Positions 34,426 to 44,428 of a stretch of 64,000 nt of DNA are shown here, piece by piece (position 1 is the first letter of the stretch; every line of letters begins with the position of its first letter). Origin of the DNA: Gammaproteobacteria bacterium (GTDB taxonomy: Bacteria; Pseudomonadota; Gammaproteobacteria; Steroidobacterales; Steroidobacteraceae); NCBI GenBank assembly GCA_025355165.1, contig JANYAD010000104.1, positions 1-64,000 of the forward strand, in the 5' to 3' direction. The notes beneath the pieces were generated by a model that was not told where the DNA came from, made no database searches, and was given only the letters and a program-made list of their open reading frames with translations. A program made the translations under genes and the position numbers.

Positions 34426-35438
34426 TTCAGTAACCCCTCCATGAGCGCCTTATGGAAGGCCGCGGGATCTTGAATCTGCGGCGCATGCCCAAGCTCCGGG
34501 AATTCAACCAGTTTCGCGCCCGGTATCAGTGTGGCAGCGCGCTTTCCAAGTTCCGGATAATTTCCCAAGGCCGCGCGAATTTCGGGTGGCGCGAAATCCT
34601 TGCCGATGGCCGTGTTGTCCTTATCACCGATGATGAGCAGCGTCGGCACCGTGATTTTGGAGAATTCGTAAAACACCGGTTGAGTGTAAATCATGTCGTA
34701 AATCAACGCGGAGTTCCAAGCAACGAGTTCCTTTGCCGGCCCGGCGTTCAAACCGGCGAGCATTTGCACCCAGGGCTCGAAACTCTCGTTCCAGTGGCCT
34801 GCATAGTAGGTGGCCTGTTCGTAACGGCGGATGCTGTCGGCATTGACTTTCAACTCACGCGCATACCAGTCATCCACCGATATGGCCGCAACGCTGTTTG
34901 CCTTCCAGTCCTCAAGGCCCAGCGGATTCACTAAAACCAGTTGCTTGGTCTCGGTCGGAAACATCAGAGCATAGCGCACCGCAATCATCCCGCCGGTGGA
35001 GTGGCCGATGAGGGTGGCGTTCTTAATTCCCAGCGATACCAACAACGCATGCGTGTTTCGCGCCAGCTCCTGAAAGCTGTATTGGTAGCGCTCCGGTTTG
35101 GTCGACTTGCAAAAGCCGATCTGATCGGGCGCGACCACGCGATACCCGGCTGCGGTCAGAGCATCGATGGTGCCGCGCCAGGTGGCGGCGCAAAAGTTCT
35201 TGCCGTGCAAAAGCACGGCGGTGCGCCCGACCGCCGTCTCGATGGGTTTGAGCGTAGCGAGATTCGTGGGTTGAACGTCCATGTAGGCCATGTGCAAGGG
35301 CTGGCGTTGAGAGACGAAGTCGAATTGTTCGACGGCGTAGGGGTACGAATACCCCTGCAGTTCCGCGCCGTACGAGCGACTCTCCGCGGCCGGCGCTGCG
35401 GACCCCAGGGTCAGAAGCCACGCAGCGCCCGCGAGCAC
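34422..35438 (-). CDS. secreted alpha/beta hydrolase
   Basis: About 339 residues from a GTG at 35438, chosen because it creates a clean signal peptide (LAGAAWLLTLGSAAPAA) behind a purine-rich GCGAAGAA; the frame is open to 35678 without a better start, so the N-terminus is uncertain. The alpha/beta fold is clear: AVLLHGKNFCAATW (oxyanion), nucleophile elbow IGHSTGGM, LLIIGDKDNTAIG (acid) and ELGHAPQIQDP (catalytic His). It resembles haloalkane-dehalogenase/epoxide-hydrolase-like esterases. First gene of the hydrolase-GlcG-CPBP-MBL operon. Confidence 0.82.
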   Translation of the reverse strand: MLAGAAWLLTLGSAAPAAESRSYGAELQGYSYPYAVEQFDFVSQRQPLHMAYMDVQPTNLATLKPIETAVGRTAVLLHGKNFCAATWRGTIDALTAAGYRVVAPDQIGFCKSTKPERYQYSFQELARNTHALLVSLGIKNATLIGHSTGGMIAVRYALMFPTETKQLVLVNPLGLEDWKANSVAAISVDDWYARELKVNADSIRRYEQATYYAGHWNESFEPWVQMLAGLNAGPAKELVAWNSALIYDMIYTQPVFYEFSKITVPTLLIIGDKDNTAIGKDFAPPEIRAALGNYPELGKRAATLIPGAKLVEFPELGHAPQIQDPAAFHKALMEGLLK

Positions 35439-36039
35439 AAAATTCTTCGCAATCGCCGGATTACTGCTGCGATCAGGTGTTACGGATGCCGCGGCCCCGC
35501 CACTACGATGCGTGATGGAGAGGAGCACATGAGCAGCAAGTAATGATCGGTTCAGGACGCACTCATTTCCGCATTTGTGCCTCTTGAAGGCATCAATTGC
35601 CGTGGGATGTTTGCTTAGAGCGAGCCTAAAGTTACACGAAATTGCAGCGACCATGAGTACGGAGCTTAAAATCTGCATCCCTACGCTGCGCTTGAAGGTA
35701 AAAAAAGGCGAGGCCTGCTCCTGGCTTCACGCCGCAGCGATCGATGTCAACGAGGTCCAAAACCTCTGCGAAGGAGCGTTAGAAAGCTTGCCGCGCGTTT
35801 GCAGGACCGACCAAGTGGCTCTCATCCTTTCTTTAAAACCAAGGCCTGTCCGTGTCGGCCGTCAGGAACCATAAGTACATAAGATGGGGTGAGATCTACG
35901 ATCGGACCTCCATGGCCGCGAGGAAGGTACGCCCCGTTCGTGCGCAGGAACGAGTTTTCAACTACAGTCGCTGAGCGCGGCCAGGCCCATGCTTGGTGCG
36001 AGGACAATGCAGCTTGCAGTTGACGGCACGAACACCGGA
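35439..36039. other. 600-base divergent intergenic region
   Basis: Separates the minus-strand hydrolase operon from the plus-strand TPR-tgt operon. Open frames here (for example plus 35575-35874) show no family resemblance or ribosome site. I see no RNA gene. Promoters for both operons must lie in it; only the plus-strand -10 at its right end is obvious. Confidence 0.45.
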
Positions 36040-36045
36040 TATAAT
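36040..36045 (+). promoter_or_regulatory. consensus -10 box immediately before the TPR gene
   Basis: TATAAT ends eight bases before the ATG at 36054. Transcription from it would begin within a few bases of the ATG, giving an mRNA with almost no leader; there is no Shine-Dalgarno. Candidate -35 boxes TTGACG (36020-36025) and TTGCAG (36014-36019) sit at 14 and 20 bases spacing, neither ideal. Confidence 0.5.
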
Positions 36046-36053
36046 CCTAAATT

Positions 36054-37661
36054 ATGAAAACAATTACGCTGTTGGTCATGGGCGTGCTGGCGCAGGCGCA
36101 GCCCGCCGAACGTCTCGGCACCGTGTCATTCGAAGTGTCTTGTGCGCCGGCCGAGCAGGTGCACTTCAACCGTGGCGTCGCCTTGCTGCATGATTTCTGG
36201 TATCAGGAAGCGCGGCGACAATTCGAGGACATCGCCAAGGCCGACCCAAGCTGTGCCATGGCGCACTGGGGCGTGGCCATGAGCCTGTTCCATCAGATTT
36301 GGGATCGGCCCGACGAGGCGACCGTTGCGCAGGGCTTAAAGGAAATGCAGGCGGCGCAGGCGCATCCTGCGAAGTCCGCACGAGAACGCGCGTATGTGGC
36401 GGCACTGCGCGGTTTCTATCAGTCCGATAGGCGCGACTACCAGTCGCGCATCGAGGCCTACAGCCGGGCCATGGGCAAATTGTTTCGCGCGTATCCGAAT
36501 GACACGGATGCGGGCGCCTTCTACGCCCTGTCGCTGCTCGCGGCGCAGGCTCCCACCGATGACACCCTGAAACTCAATCATCAGGCGATGGCTGTGCTCG
36601 AGCCCCTGTTCGCGACATATCCGGATCATCCGGGAGTGGTGCACTACATTATTCATGCCTGCGACACCCCGGCATTGGCGCACGAGGGACTCACCGCGGC
36701 CCGACACTACGGCGAGATCGCCGCATCCGCGCCCCATGCCGTGCACATGCCAGGCCACATATTTTCTCGATTAGGGCTGTGGCAGGCCGACATCGACGCC
36801 AACCTGGGTTCGGTGGCCGCCTCTCATGAGGCAGAGGCGAGAAAGCAGAGCGGCGCAATGGACCAGTTTCACTCGGATGACTTTCTGCTTTATGCCTACC
36901 TGCAAAGCGGCGAGGAAGCACGCGCCAAAGCGGTCCTCGCCGAGTCGGACGCCGCAATCGACCGCTTCGAATCCATGCCGGACATGGGCGAGCATTACAT
37001 GACCGGCATGTTCCCGTACTATCGTACGAAATTGCGGATTTTCTTCGACCTGGAGATGCGCGACTGGAACTCTGCCGAGGCGCGCACCGCAATTGAAAAC
37101 GCTCCGCCGCAAACGCAGACGCTGACTTATTGGGCGCGGACCGTGGCTGCGGGGCACCTACATCACGCCGGCCAAGCACAGGCAGACTTGCGCGAGTACG
37201 ACTCGCTCATCGAGAAAATCAAGCAGGGCAGGGATGCCTACCTCGCGCAATCGACCGGCATCAAAATCCAGCGCGGCGAGATGCTGGCGTGGATCGCATT
37301 TGCTCAGGGCAAGTCCGCCGAAGCACTCAAGCAAATGCGGCAAAGCGCGGACCTGCAGGACAAAGTGGGCCAAGGGGAAGTCGATATTCCCGCACGCGAG
37401 ATGCTGGCTGACATGCTGCTCGAACTTAAACTGCCGCAAGAAGCGTTGACCGAGTATAAAAAAGCGTCGAGCTTAAGTCCTAATCGCTTCAATGGCCTGC
37501 TCAATGCTGGCATGGCGGCGGAAGCGGCTGACGACAAGGCACAGGCGGAGAGCTACTACGCAACATTGATGCAGATCACGCACAACGGTGCGCAATCCAC
37601 ACGCCCTGAGTTCGAACACATCAAGAGCGTCATTGCATCCTCGAAGCTCGCCCTAAAGTGA
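36054..37661 (+). CDS. exported TPR-repeat protein
   Basis: 535 residues with a short N-terminal signal (MKTITLLVMGVLAQA). Helical tetratricopeptide-like repeats run through the protein: VHFNRGVALLHDFWYQEARRQFEDI near residue 40 and EALTEYKKASSLSPNRFNGLLNAGMAAEA near the end. A central segment carries HYIIHACDTPALAHEGL and PHAVHMPGHIFSRLG, a His pattern typical of a widespread family of uncharacterised TPR proteins. It is possibly periplasmic. Its stop overlaps the GTG of the tgt fusion gene by 4 bases, an unusual partner for a secreted protein. Confidence 0.85.
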   Translation: MKTITLLVMGVLAQAQPAERLGTVSFEVSCAPAEQVHFNRGVALLHDFWYQEARRQFEDIAKADPSCAMAHWGVAMSLFHQIWDRPDEATVAQGLKEMQAAQAHPAKSARERAYVAALRGFYQSDRRDYQSRIEAYSRAMGKLFRAYPNDTDAGAFYALSLLAAQAPTDDTLKLNHQAMAVLEPLFATYPDHPGVVHYIIHACDTPALAHEGLTAARHYGEIAASAPHAVHMPGHIFSRLGLWQADIDANLGSVAASHEAEARKQSGAMDQFHSDDFLLYAYLQSGEEARAKAVLAESDAAIDRFESMPDMGEHYMTGMFPYYRTKLRIFFDLEMRDWNSAEARTAIENAPPQTQTLTYWARTVAAGHLHHAGQAQADLREYDSLIEKIKQGRDAYLAQSTGIKIQRGEMLAWIAFAQGKSAEALKQMRQSADLQDKVGQGEVDIPAREMLADMLLELKLPQEALTEYKKASSLSPNRFNGLLNAGMAAEAADDKAQAESYYATLMQITHNGAQSTRPEFEHIKSVIASSKLALK

Positions 37662-39676
37662 GGAAAGCCGCCGCCGGGCGGCTGCACTTCACGCTCGAAG
37701 CCACAGCCTTAGGTTCGAGCGCGCGAGCCGCCCGCTTCACCACGCGCCACAACGAGGTGCTGACCCCTACCTTTATGCCGGTAGGCACCCACGCCGCGGT
37801 CCGCTCGCAGCGTCGCGAGGATCTACTGGAATGCGAGGCCCAAGTTTTGCTGGCCAACACATACCATTTGCTGTTGAGGCCGGGCATGGAGATTCTCGCA
37901 AAGTTCGGCGGCATTCATGGCTTCATGAATTGGCCTCGGTCGGTGCTGACCGATTCGGGGGGCTACCAGATATTTTCGCTGCCGGGAAGCCGCACCTTGA
38001 GCGAAGAATTTGCTGAATTCACCAGCTACGTCGACAACACGCTGGTGCGCCTGAGCCCGGAGCGCAGTATCGAGGCGCAGAAAATCATCGGCGCCGACAT
38101 CATGATGGCGCTTGATCAATGCGTACCCTCGACGGTGGATCACAGCGTCGCGCGCAGCGCGATGCAAGTGACCCATCGTTGGGCGCAGCGCAGCCTCGAT
38201 GCGCGCGGCGACTCTTCGCAAGCGCTGTTCGGCATCGTGCAGGGGGCCAGCTACACCGATCTTCGGATCGAGAGCGCCAAAGCCATTACGCAAATGTCTT
38301 TCGATGGCTTCGCCATCGGCGGGCTTGCCGTCGGGGAGACCAATTCGCAGCGTGAAGATTGCACCGCCACCGTGACTGAAGCGTTGCCTATGGACAGGCC
38401 GCGGTATCTCATGGGCGTGGGCACAACGCGCGATCTGCTCGAAGCAGTGCACCGGGGCGTGGATATGTTCGATTGCATTCTGCCGACTTCTTTGGCCAGG
38501 CAGGGCGTGGCCTTCACCAGTGTCGGAAGGCGGGATCTGAGACGTGCCGCCTATCGCGGCATGGAAGGACCCATCGACCCGGACTGCGGCTGCTACACCT
38601 GCAGGACTTATTCGATTGCGTATCTTTTCCATTTGCAACGCGTCCATGAAAGCTTGGGCTGGCAGTTGCTGAGTCTTCACAATATTCATTTCTACCTGCG
38701 CTTGATGCGCACCATGCGCGAGCATATTCTCGCCGGCACGTGGCTGCCGTTTTATCGCACGCAACGCGAGGTGCTGGACGCCCGAGACAGCTACGGCAAA
38801 CCGCCCACTCACCTCACCCGAGCCGCGCTGCGCGAATTGAAGCGCAAGCGCGGGCGGTATGAGGTCATCGTAAGGGAGAGCGTGGGACACATACGTGACT
38901 CGGTGTCGGGCGAGACCATGCATCCGCATGCGGATCCGGCCCTGGAAGCGCAATCACTGTACGTCGAGCAGTCTCGGCTCGCCGAACGCTTGCAGATTCC
39001 GTGCGAGCGGCCGCTGGTTGTTTGGGACGTGGGCTTGGGTGCGGCGGCCAATGCCATGGCCGCCATCCACGCTGCCGAGAATCTCGCCGCATCGCAGGCG
39101 CGGCGGCTGATGCTGGTGAGTTTCGAAAACGATTTGGATGCGCTCAAGCTCGCGTTGCATCACCCACGTTGGTTCAAACACTTGCGCCACGCGGCCCCGC
39201 GAAAACTGCTGGCTGAAGAGCGCTGGAGCCATGGCAGCGCAGCGATCGATTGGCTGTTGTGGCGCGGTGATTTCGCGGTCCGAAAGTTCGATGCACCGCC
39301 GCCGGACTTGATTTTCTTCGATCCATTTTCGTTCAAGACCGATAGCGCCTTGTGGACGCTGCAGGCCTTTCGGGAACTCGCCCGGGTGTGCTCGCAAAAG
39401 CCGGCGGAGCTTTTCACCTACACGTACTCGACCAGCGTTAGAGCGGCGATGCTGGCGGCTGGTTTTTATGTCGCCAAGGGCCGCAGTACGGGCGCCAAGG
39501 CCGAGACGACCATAGCCTTATCCGCGCTTGCGGCGGCTCTGCCGCATGAGCACTCACTGTTGGGAACGCAATGGCTGGCCAAGTGGCAGCGCAGCACGAG
39601 CCAAGCTCCGTTCGGCAGCCACGCGGAGGACCTGTCGTGGCACACAGCCGTGACTTCGCACCCTCAATTTGTCTAA
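37658..39676 (+). CDS. tgt: tRNA-guanine transglycosylase fused to an MnmC-like methyltransferase domain
   Basis: 672 residues, nearly twice the usual Tgt length of about 375. Residues 1-390 are Tgt: D99 (TDSGGYQIFS) as the general acid/base, nucleophile D272 (VDMFDCILPT), zinc ligands C310, C312, C315 and H341 (CGCYTCRTY... SLHNIHFYL). The TRNxR-like loop reads PTSLARQG, a small change. Residues about 400-672 form a Rossmann methyltransferase with DVGLGAAANAMAAI and LIFFDPFSFKTDSALW, like the methyltransferase part of MnmC (DUF752). Tgt swaps guanine 34 for preQ1 in tRNA; MnmC methylates U34 derivatives. The GTG start overlaps the TPR gene. Confidence 0.88.
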   Translation: MRKAAAGRLHFTLEATALGSSARAARFTTRHNEVLTPTFMPVGTHAAVRSQRREDLLECEAQVLLANTYHLLLRPGMEILAKFGGIHGFMNWPRSVLTDSGGYQIFSLPGSRTLSEEFAEFTSYVDNTLVRLSPERSIEAQKIIGADIMMALDQCVPSTVDHSVARSAMQVTHRWAQRSLDARGDSSQALFGIVQGASYTDLRIESAKAITQMSFDGFAIGGLAVGETNSQREDCTATVTEALPMDRPRYLMGVGTTRDLLEAVHRGVDMFDCILPTSLARQGVAFTSVGRRDLRRAAYRGMEGPIDPDCGCYTCRTYSIAYLFHLQRVHESLGWQLLSLHNIHFYLRLMRTMREHILAGTWLPFYRTQREVLDARDSYGKPPTHLTRAALRELKRKRGRYEVIVRESVGHIRDSVSGETMHPHADPALEAQSLYVEQSRLAERLQIPCERPLVVWDVGLGAAANAMAAIHAAENLAASQARRLMLVSFENDLDALKLALHHPRWFKHLRHAAPRKLLAEERWSHGSAAIDWLLWRGDFAVRKFDAPPPDLIFFDPFSFKTDSALWTLQAFRELARVCSQKPAELFTYTYSTSVRAAMLAAGFYVAKGRSTGAKAETTIALSALAAALPHEHSLLGTQWLAKWQRSTSQAPFGSHAEDLSWHTAVTSHPQFV

Positions 39677-39840
39677 CCAATGATGGCGAGGGCTATGGGA
39701 ATAAGGCAGGGCGGTCCGCCGATGGGGGTCCGGATGGTGGTGGCGCTGACCGGCAGACTGCTGATCGCGGTCACCGTAATGTTCCGTCCGGCTGATTCGC
39801 GACATAGGCAAAATCGACGCACATCTGAAGGAGTGTTTAC

Positions 39841-40263
39841 ATGCCGAGCAAAGCTGAAATTGTGGAATTACTGGCGCGTGAATTTCCGCACGATCAATGC
39901 GTCGTGGAGGCCGTGGGTGACCGCTCGGCCACCGTATCGCACGCCATCGGCCCGGCTCAGCTTCGGCCCGGAAACACCGTATCCGGTCCGCTCCTCATGG
40001 CGGTCGCGGATGTGGCGTTGTACGTCGCCATTCTTGGCACCATTGGTCTCGTGCCTTTGGCCGTGACCACCAGCTTGACCATTAATTTTCTCAAGAGGCC
40101 TGCATCGGCCTATCCCATCAAGGGCGTGTGCCGGCTGATGAAGGTGGGCAGAGTCTTGGTGGTGGGCGAGGTGGCGTTGTATTCGTCCTCAAGTGAGGAC
40201 ATGATTGCGCACGCAGTGGGTACCTACTCGCTACCGCCGACACGGCCGCGCAAAACCGAGTAA
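39841..40263 (+). CDS. PaaI-like hotdog-fold thioesterase
   Basis: 140 residues with an AAGGAG site ten bases before the ATG. Hotdog-fold acyl-CoA thioesterase pattern: LRPGNTVSGPLLMAVADVALYVAIL (helix with catalytic-type Asp), VPLAVTTSLTINFLKRP and CRLMKVGRVLVVGEVALYS. It is convergent with paaK, ending three bases before it. PaaI-type enzymes release CoA from stalled phenylacetyl-CoA ring-cleavage intermediates, which fits the neighbourhood, though it is on the opposite strand and I cannot prove it belongs to the pathway. Confidence 0.82.
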   Translation: MPSKAEIVELLAREFPHDQCVVEAVGDRSATVSHAIGPAQLRPGNTVSGPLLMAVADVALYVAILGTIGLVPLAVTTSLTINFLKRPASAYPIKGVCRLMKVGRVLVVGEVALYSSSSEDMIAHAVGTYSLPPTRPRKTE

Positions 40264-40265
40264 GC

Positions 40266-41543
40266 CTAACGGCGGTCGCGAACGCGGTTGGCTTTACCGG
40301 CTGAGCGGGTCAGGGAATTGTGCGGCACGATGCGAATGTCGGCCGAAATGCCGATGTGGTCCTTGAGTTTAACGGCGAGGCGCAACGCCTCCGCCGCTTG
40401 CGCTTCCTCATTCAAATCCGTGCGGGCCTCGATGAGAATCTGAATCTCATCGAGCCGATTCCGCCGCGTGATCTCGATTTCGTGGTGCGGTGTGAGGCCG
40501 GCGCAGCGCAGAATCATTTCTTCAATTTGAGATGGAAAGACGTTGACGCCGCGGATGATCAGCATGTCATCGCACCGGCCGCTGATCTTGGCCATGCGCC
40601 GCATTGCCGTGACGCTGCCAGGAAGCAGCCGCGTCAGATCCCGAGTACGGTATCGGATCACAGGCATGGCCTCTTTCAGCAGCGAGGTCAATACCAGTTC
40701 GCCCTCCTGTCCCTCATCGACCGGCGTGCCGGTTTTCGGTTCGACAATTTCCGGGAGGAAATGATCTTCCCAGATAGTCGGCCCGTCCTTGGTTTGCGCG
40801 AACTCCTGCGCGACGCCGGGACCCATCACCTCCGAGAGCCCATAAATATCGCAGGCATCGATACCGAACTCGCGTTCAATTTCGCTGCGCATGCCTTCGC
40901 CCCAGGGCTCCGCGCCGAAAAGACCCACCCGCAATGAGGTCGCGCGCGGGTCTCGCCCCTGGCGCCTGAACTCATCGAGGATCGCAAGCATATAGCTGGG
41001 TGTAACCATGATGATGTCGGGCTCAAAGTCGCAGATCAGCTGCACCTGCTTTTCCGTTTGACCCCCGGACATCGGAATAACCATGCAACCGGCTGCCTCC
41101 GCGCCGTAGTGCGCGCCGAGCCCACCCGTGAACAGCCCATAACCGTAGGCAATGTGCACTTTCATTCCGGCGCGTCCGCCAGCCGCCCTGATTGACCGAG
41201 CCACAAGACCGCTCCAGGCGTTGAGATCATTCTTGGTGTAGCCCACCACGGTCGGTTTGCCGGTCGTGCCCGAGGAGGCATGGATGCGCACCACTTTTTC
41301 CATCGGCACGGCGAAGAAGCCGAACGGATACGCTTCTCGAAGATCGGATTTCGTCGTGAAGGGGAACTTTGCGAGACAGTCTAGCGAACCGAGATCGTCG
41401 GGGCGGACGCCGGCAGCATCGAATTTGCGGCGGTAACTGGCATTGTTCTCGTAGGCGTGGTGCAGGATCGAGGTTAGGCGTTGCAGCTGCAGTGCGTCCA
41501 GCTCTTCGCGCGTGGCATGGAAGATCGGATCGAGCGCGCTCAT
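40266..41543 (-). CDS. paaK: phenylacetate-CoA ligase
   Basis: 425 residues from the ATG at 41543; the longer open frame overlaps the upstream hydratase gene. AMP-forming ligase signatures: [21 protein letters not shown] (P-loop-like), [38 protein letters not shown], and [11 protein letters not shown] with [20 protein letters not shown]. It activates phenylacetate to phenylacetyl-CoA, the first step of the pathway, and closes the paa operon on the minus strand. Confidence 0.96.
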   Translation of the reverse strand: MSALDPIFHATREELDALQLQRLTSILHHAYENNASYRRKFDAAGVRPDDLGSLDCLAKFPFTTKSDLREAYPFGFFAVPMEKVVRIHASSGTTGKPTVVGYTKNDLNAWSGLVARSIRAAGGRAGMKVHIAYGYGLFTGGLGAHYGAEAAGCMVIPMSGGQTEKQVQLICDFEPDIIMVTPSYMLAILDEFRRQGRDPRATSLRVGLFGAEPWGEGMRSEIEREFGIDACDIYGLSEVMGPGVAQEFAQTKDGPTIWEDHFLPEIVEPKTGTPVDEGQEGELVLTSLLKEAMPVIRYRTRDLTRLLPGSVTAMRRMAKISGRCDDMLIIRGVNVFPSQIEEMILRCAGLTPHHEIEITRRNRLDEIQILIEARTDLNEEAQAAEALRLAVKLKDHIGISADIRIVPHNSLTRSAGKANRVRDRR

Positions 41544-41551
41544 AGTGTCCG

Positions 41552-42373
41552 CTATGGCGGTTTTACCGGTTCGAAGTCCGGACGGCGCTTCTCCCGCGCT
41601 GCCTTTAGTCCCTCGCGCACATCCGCCAACCTGAATCCCAGGAATTCCAAAGCGAGCGAGGTATCGAAGCTGGGTCCGGCCAAGCGCAGCCAATTGTTGA
41701 GTGCGTGCTTGGTCCAGCGCATGGCCGTGGCACTGCCGGATTCCAGAATGCGGGCAATCCCGAAGGCCGTGTCGAGCACTTCGGCATCCGGCACGGCGAG
41801 CGCAACGAGTCCGATGCGCTCGGCTTCGGACCCTGACAAAGGCTTGTTGGTCAATAGATGGTATCTCGCCTTGGCAAGGCCGCACAGCAGGGGCCAGATG
41901 ATCACGGCATGATCGCCGGCCGCAACGCCGAGCTTGGTGTGACCGTCGAGTATTCGCGCATTTTCCGCCGCCACCGACACGTCCGCGAGCAATGCAATCG
42001 CCAGCCCCGCACCGACGGCGCTGCCGCGAATGGCCGATACCACGGGCTTGGAGCAGTTGATGAGGTTATAGACCAGGTCGCTGGCTTCCTTCCATACGCG
42101 GATCAAGGTGGCCTCATCCTCGATCATTCGATCGATCATGTCGAAGTCGCCGCCGGAGGAAAAGTTCGAGCCCTCGCCGCGCACCAGCACCACGCGCACC
42201 GCATCGTCCATGTCGATGCCGCGCCACACTTGCGCCAGATCCCGGTGCATGGACTCGGTGGCGGCGTTCAACCGCCCCTTGTTGGACATGACCAGTTCGA
42301 GTATCCCGGCTTCATGGGCGAGGAATTGCAGGCTGGGGTAGTCCTTGGCGTAGCGGGCCGTATCGATGGGCAT
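41552..42373 (-). CDS. enoyl-CoA hydratase/isomerase family protein in the paa operon
   Basis: 273 residues. Crotonase-fold features: [21 protein letters not shown] (oxyanion) and [49 protein letters not shown]. The usual second Glu position reads as GDH, so catalysis may differ from classic hydratases. Two ATGs are adjacent (42376 and 42373); GGAGG is spaced best for the second, and both overlap the paaZ stop. It may be the PaaF-type hydratase of the pathway, or a specialised extra enzyme; PaaG is encoded separately upstream. Confidence 0.85.
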   Translation of the reverse strand: MPIDTARYAKDYPSLQFLAHEAGILELVMSNKGRLNAATESMHRDLAQVWRGIDMDDAVRVVLVRGEGSNFSSGGDFDMIDRMIEDEATLIRVWKEASDLVYNLINCSKPVVSAIRGSAVGAGLAIALLADVSVAAENARILDGHTKLGVAAGDHAVIIWPLLCGLAKARYHLLTNKPLSGSEAERIGLVALAVPDAEVLDTAFGIARILESGSATAMRWTKHALNNWLRLAGPSFDTSLALEFLGFRLADVREGLKAAREKRRPDFEPVKPP

Positions 42374-44427
42374 CATTTTCCTCCAACCGAATCGGGCACT
42401 GCATGAATGCTCACCATCGTCAGCACTTGATAGGAGGCGACAGTCTCCTCATTTTGATTGCTGATCTCCGTATCCCAGGCCACCTCGCCCCAACCCTTGT
42501 CCGCGCGCAGACTTTTTGCCGCGCAGGTGAGGCGCACCTTGATTCGATCGCCGGGTTTGACGGGTTTGACGAAGCGAAGCTCATCCAGGCCGTAGTTGCC
42601 GAGCACGGGGCCATAGTCGGGGTCGACGAACAGGCCGGCGGCGGCGGAAATCAGAAAGTAACCATGTGCAACGCGGCCGCCAAACAGCGGATTGCGTGCC
42701 GCTTCGGCTTCGCTCATGTGCGCGTAAAAATTATCACCGGTCAAGGCCGCGAATGCCTCGATGTCGGCGATCGTCACTTCACGGTCCGCTGATTTGCACG
42801 TATCCCCCAACTTAAGCTCGTTGAAGGGGATGCGGAACGGATGACGGCCCGGATCGAGTTGCCGAGCGCCGCGCGCCCAGCGGCCGCTGACCGCCGTGAT
42901 GGTGTCAGGCGAGCCCTGTACGGCGGTACGCTGCATGTAATGGAGCACGCCGCGAATGCCGCCCATCTCTTCGCCGCCGCCGGCCCGGCCCGGCCCACCG
43001 TGAATCAGCGGCGCAAGCGGCGAGCCGTGTCCGGTCGATTCCTTCGCGCAGCTGCGATTTACCACCAGAATGCGGCCGTGATAAGGCGCCAACCCTAAGA
43101 CGATCCGAGTGGCAAGCGAATCATCGGCGGAGAATACCGACGCGGCGAGGCTTCCGCCGCTGCGGCGCGCGAGCGCAATCGCCTCAACGGTGTCGTTGTA
43201 GGCCAACACCGTCGCCACCGGGCCGAAGGCTTCCACCTCATGTACCGCGCTCGCGGACTTGGCATCGTTGCATAACAACAGCAGCGGGGGGACGAAGGCG
43301 CCGCGATCTCGGTCGGCATCCTTGAGGTCAAAATGTTCCAGGTCGCCCGCGACCAGCCGTGCCTCGCTGCGCAAGCGGGCGACGCTTTTAAGGACATCCG
43401 TTCGCTGCTCCTGGCTTACCAGCGGTCCCATGCTCACGCCCGCCGCGCGCGGATCGCCTACAACGATTTTGGAGAGCGCGGCGTGCATGGCCGCGAGCAC
43501 CTCGCCCGCCACCCGCGTGGGCACGAGTGCTTTGCGAATGGCCGTGCATTTCTGGCCGGCCTTGACGGTCATTTCGCGAATGACCTCGGCGACGAACAGG
43601 TCGAACTCCGGCGTGCCGGGCACGGCATCTGAGCCTAAGATGCTGCAATTCAGCGAGTCGGTCTCGGCAATAAAAGGCACGGCCTGTCGAATGATGGCCG
43701 GATGCGTTCGCAGTCGAGCCGCCGTGCTCGCCGATCCGGTAAACGAAACGATGTCCTGGCAATTCAAGTGCTCGAACAGGTCTCCGATACTGCCGCATAC
43801 CAGCTGCAGCGCGCCCTCCGGCAGAATCTTCGAGTCGATGATGCGACGGACCGCCAGTTCGGTTAGATACGCCGTTGCGGTGGCAGGTTTGACGATGACC
43901 GGCATGCCGGCCAATATCGCCGGTGCCAATTTTTCGAGCATTCCCCATATCGGGAAATTAAAGGCGTTGATGTGGACCGCGGCCCCCTCGCGGGATACAT
44001 AGAGATGTTGCCCAACGAAGCTGCCGCCTTTGGATAATCCCTCGACAGCGCCGTCCACCAAGAACCGGGAGTGCGGCAAACCCCGCGCTCCAAAGCCTGC
44101 GAATGAAAAGACGGTACCGATACCGCCATCGATATCGATGGCGGCGTCGCCCTGAGTCGCACCGGTGCGAAAGGACAGCTGGTAAAATTCCTCTTTGCAC
44201 TCGACGAGTCGTTTCGCGAGCGCTCTTAGCAGCGCGGCGCGCTGGTGGAAGGTTAATTCGCGCAGCGCCGCGCCGCCGGCTTCGCGCGCGTATTCGAGCG
44301 CGCCGCGAAAATCGATGCCATCCGAGGAGGCGGTCGCCACCAGTTCCCCGCTGGTGGCATCGCGCATGGCGACCCCGCCGCCGCCGCCGCTTCGCCATTG
44401 TCCCGAAATATAACTCTGTGAAATCAT
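42373..44427 (-). CDS. paaZ: PaaZ bifunctional oxepin-CoA hydrolase / semialdehyde dehydrogenase
   Basis: 684 residues, close to the 681 of the Escherichia coli enzyme. Residues about 1-520 are an aldehyde dehydrogenase ([39 protein letters not shown] general base region; [12 protein letters not shown] with catalytic Cys). Residues about 530-684 are an R-specific enoyl-CoA hydratase ([29 protein letters not shown]). PaaZ opens the oxepin-CoA ring and oxidises the resulting aldehyde. The ATG at 44427 follows the paaG stop by one base. Confidence 0.95.
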   Translation of the reverse strand: MISQSYISGQWRSGGGGGVAMRDATSGELVATASSDGIDFRGALEYAREAGGAALRELTFHQRAALLRALAKRLVECKEEFYQLSFRTGATQGDAAIDIDGGIGTVFSFAGFGARGLPHSRFLVDGAVEGLSKGGSFVGQHLYVSREGAAVHINAFNFPIWGMLEKLAPAILAGMPVIVKPATATAYLTELAVRRIIDSKILPEGALQLVCGSIGDLFEHLNCQDIVSFTGSASTAARLRTHPAIIRQAVPFIAETDSLNCSILGSDAVPGTPEFDLFVAEVIREMTVKAGQKCTAIRKALVPTRVAGEVLAAMHAALSKIVVGDPRAAGVSMGPLVSQEQRTDVLKSVARLRSEARLVAGDLEHFDLKDADRDRGAFVPPLLLLCNDAKSASAVHEVEAFGPVATVLAYNDTVEAIALARRSGGSLAASVFSADDSLATRIVLGLAPYHGRILVVNRSCAKESTGHGSPLAPLIHGGPGRAGGGEEMGGIRGVLHYMQRTAVQGSPDTITAVSGRWARGARQLDPGRHPFRIPFNELKLGDTCKSADREVTIADIEAFAALTGDNFYAHMSEAEAARNPLFGGRVAHGYFLISAAAGLFVDPDYGPVLGNYGLDELRFVKPVKPGDRIKVRLTCAAKSLRADKGWGEVAWDTEISNQNEETVASYQVLTMVSIHAVPDSVGGK

Positions 44428-44428
44428 C

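Noticed and set aside
35575-35874. A 99-codon plus-strand frame in the 35.4-36 kb gap
   Set aside because: No homology I can recognise and no ribosome site; probably chance.
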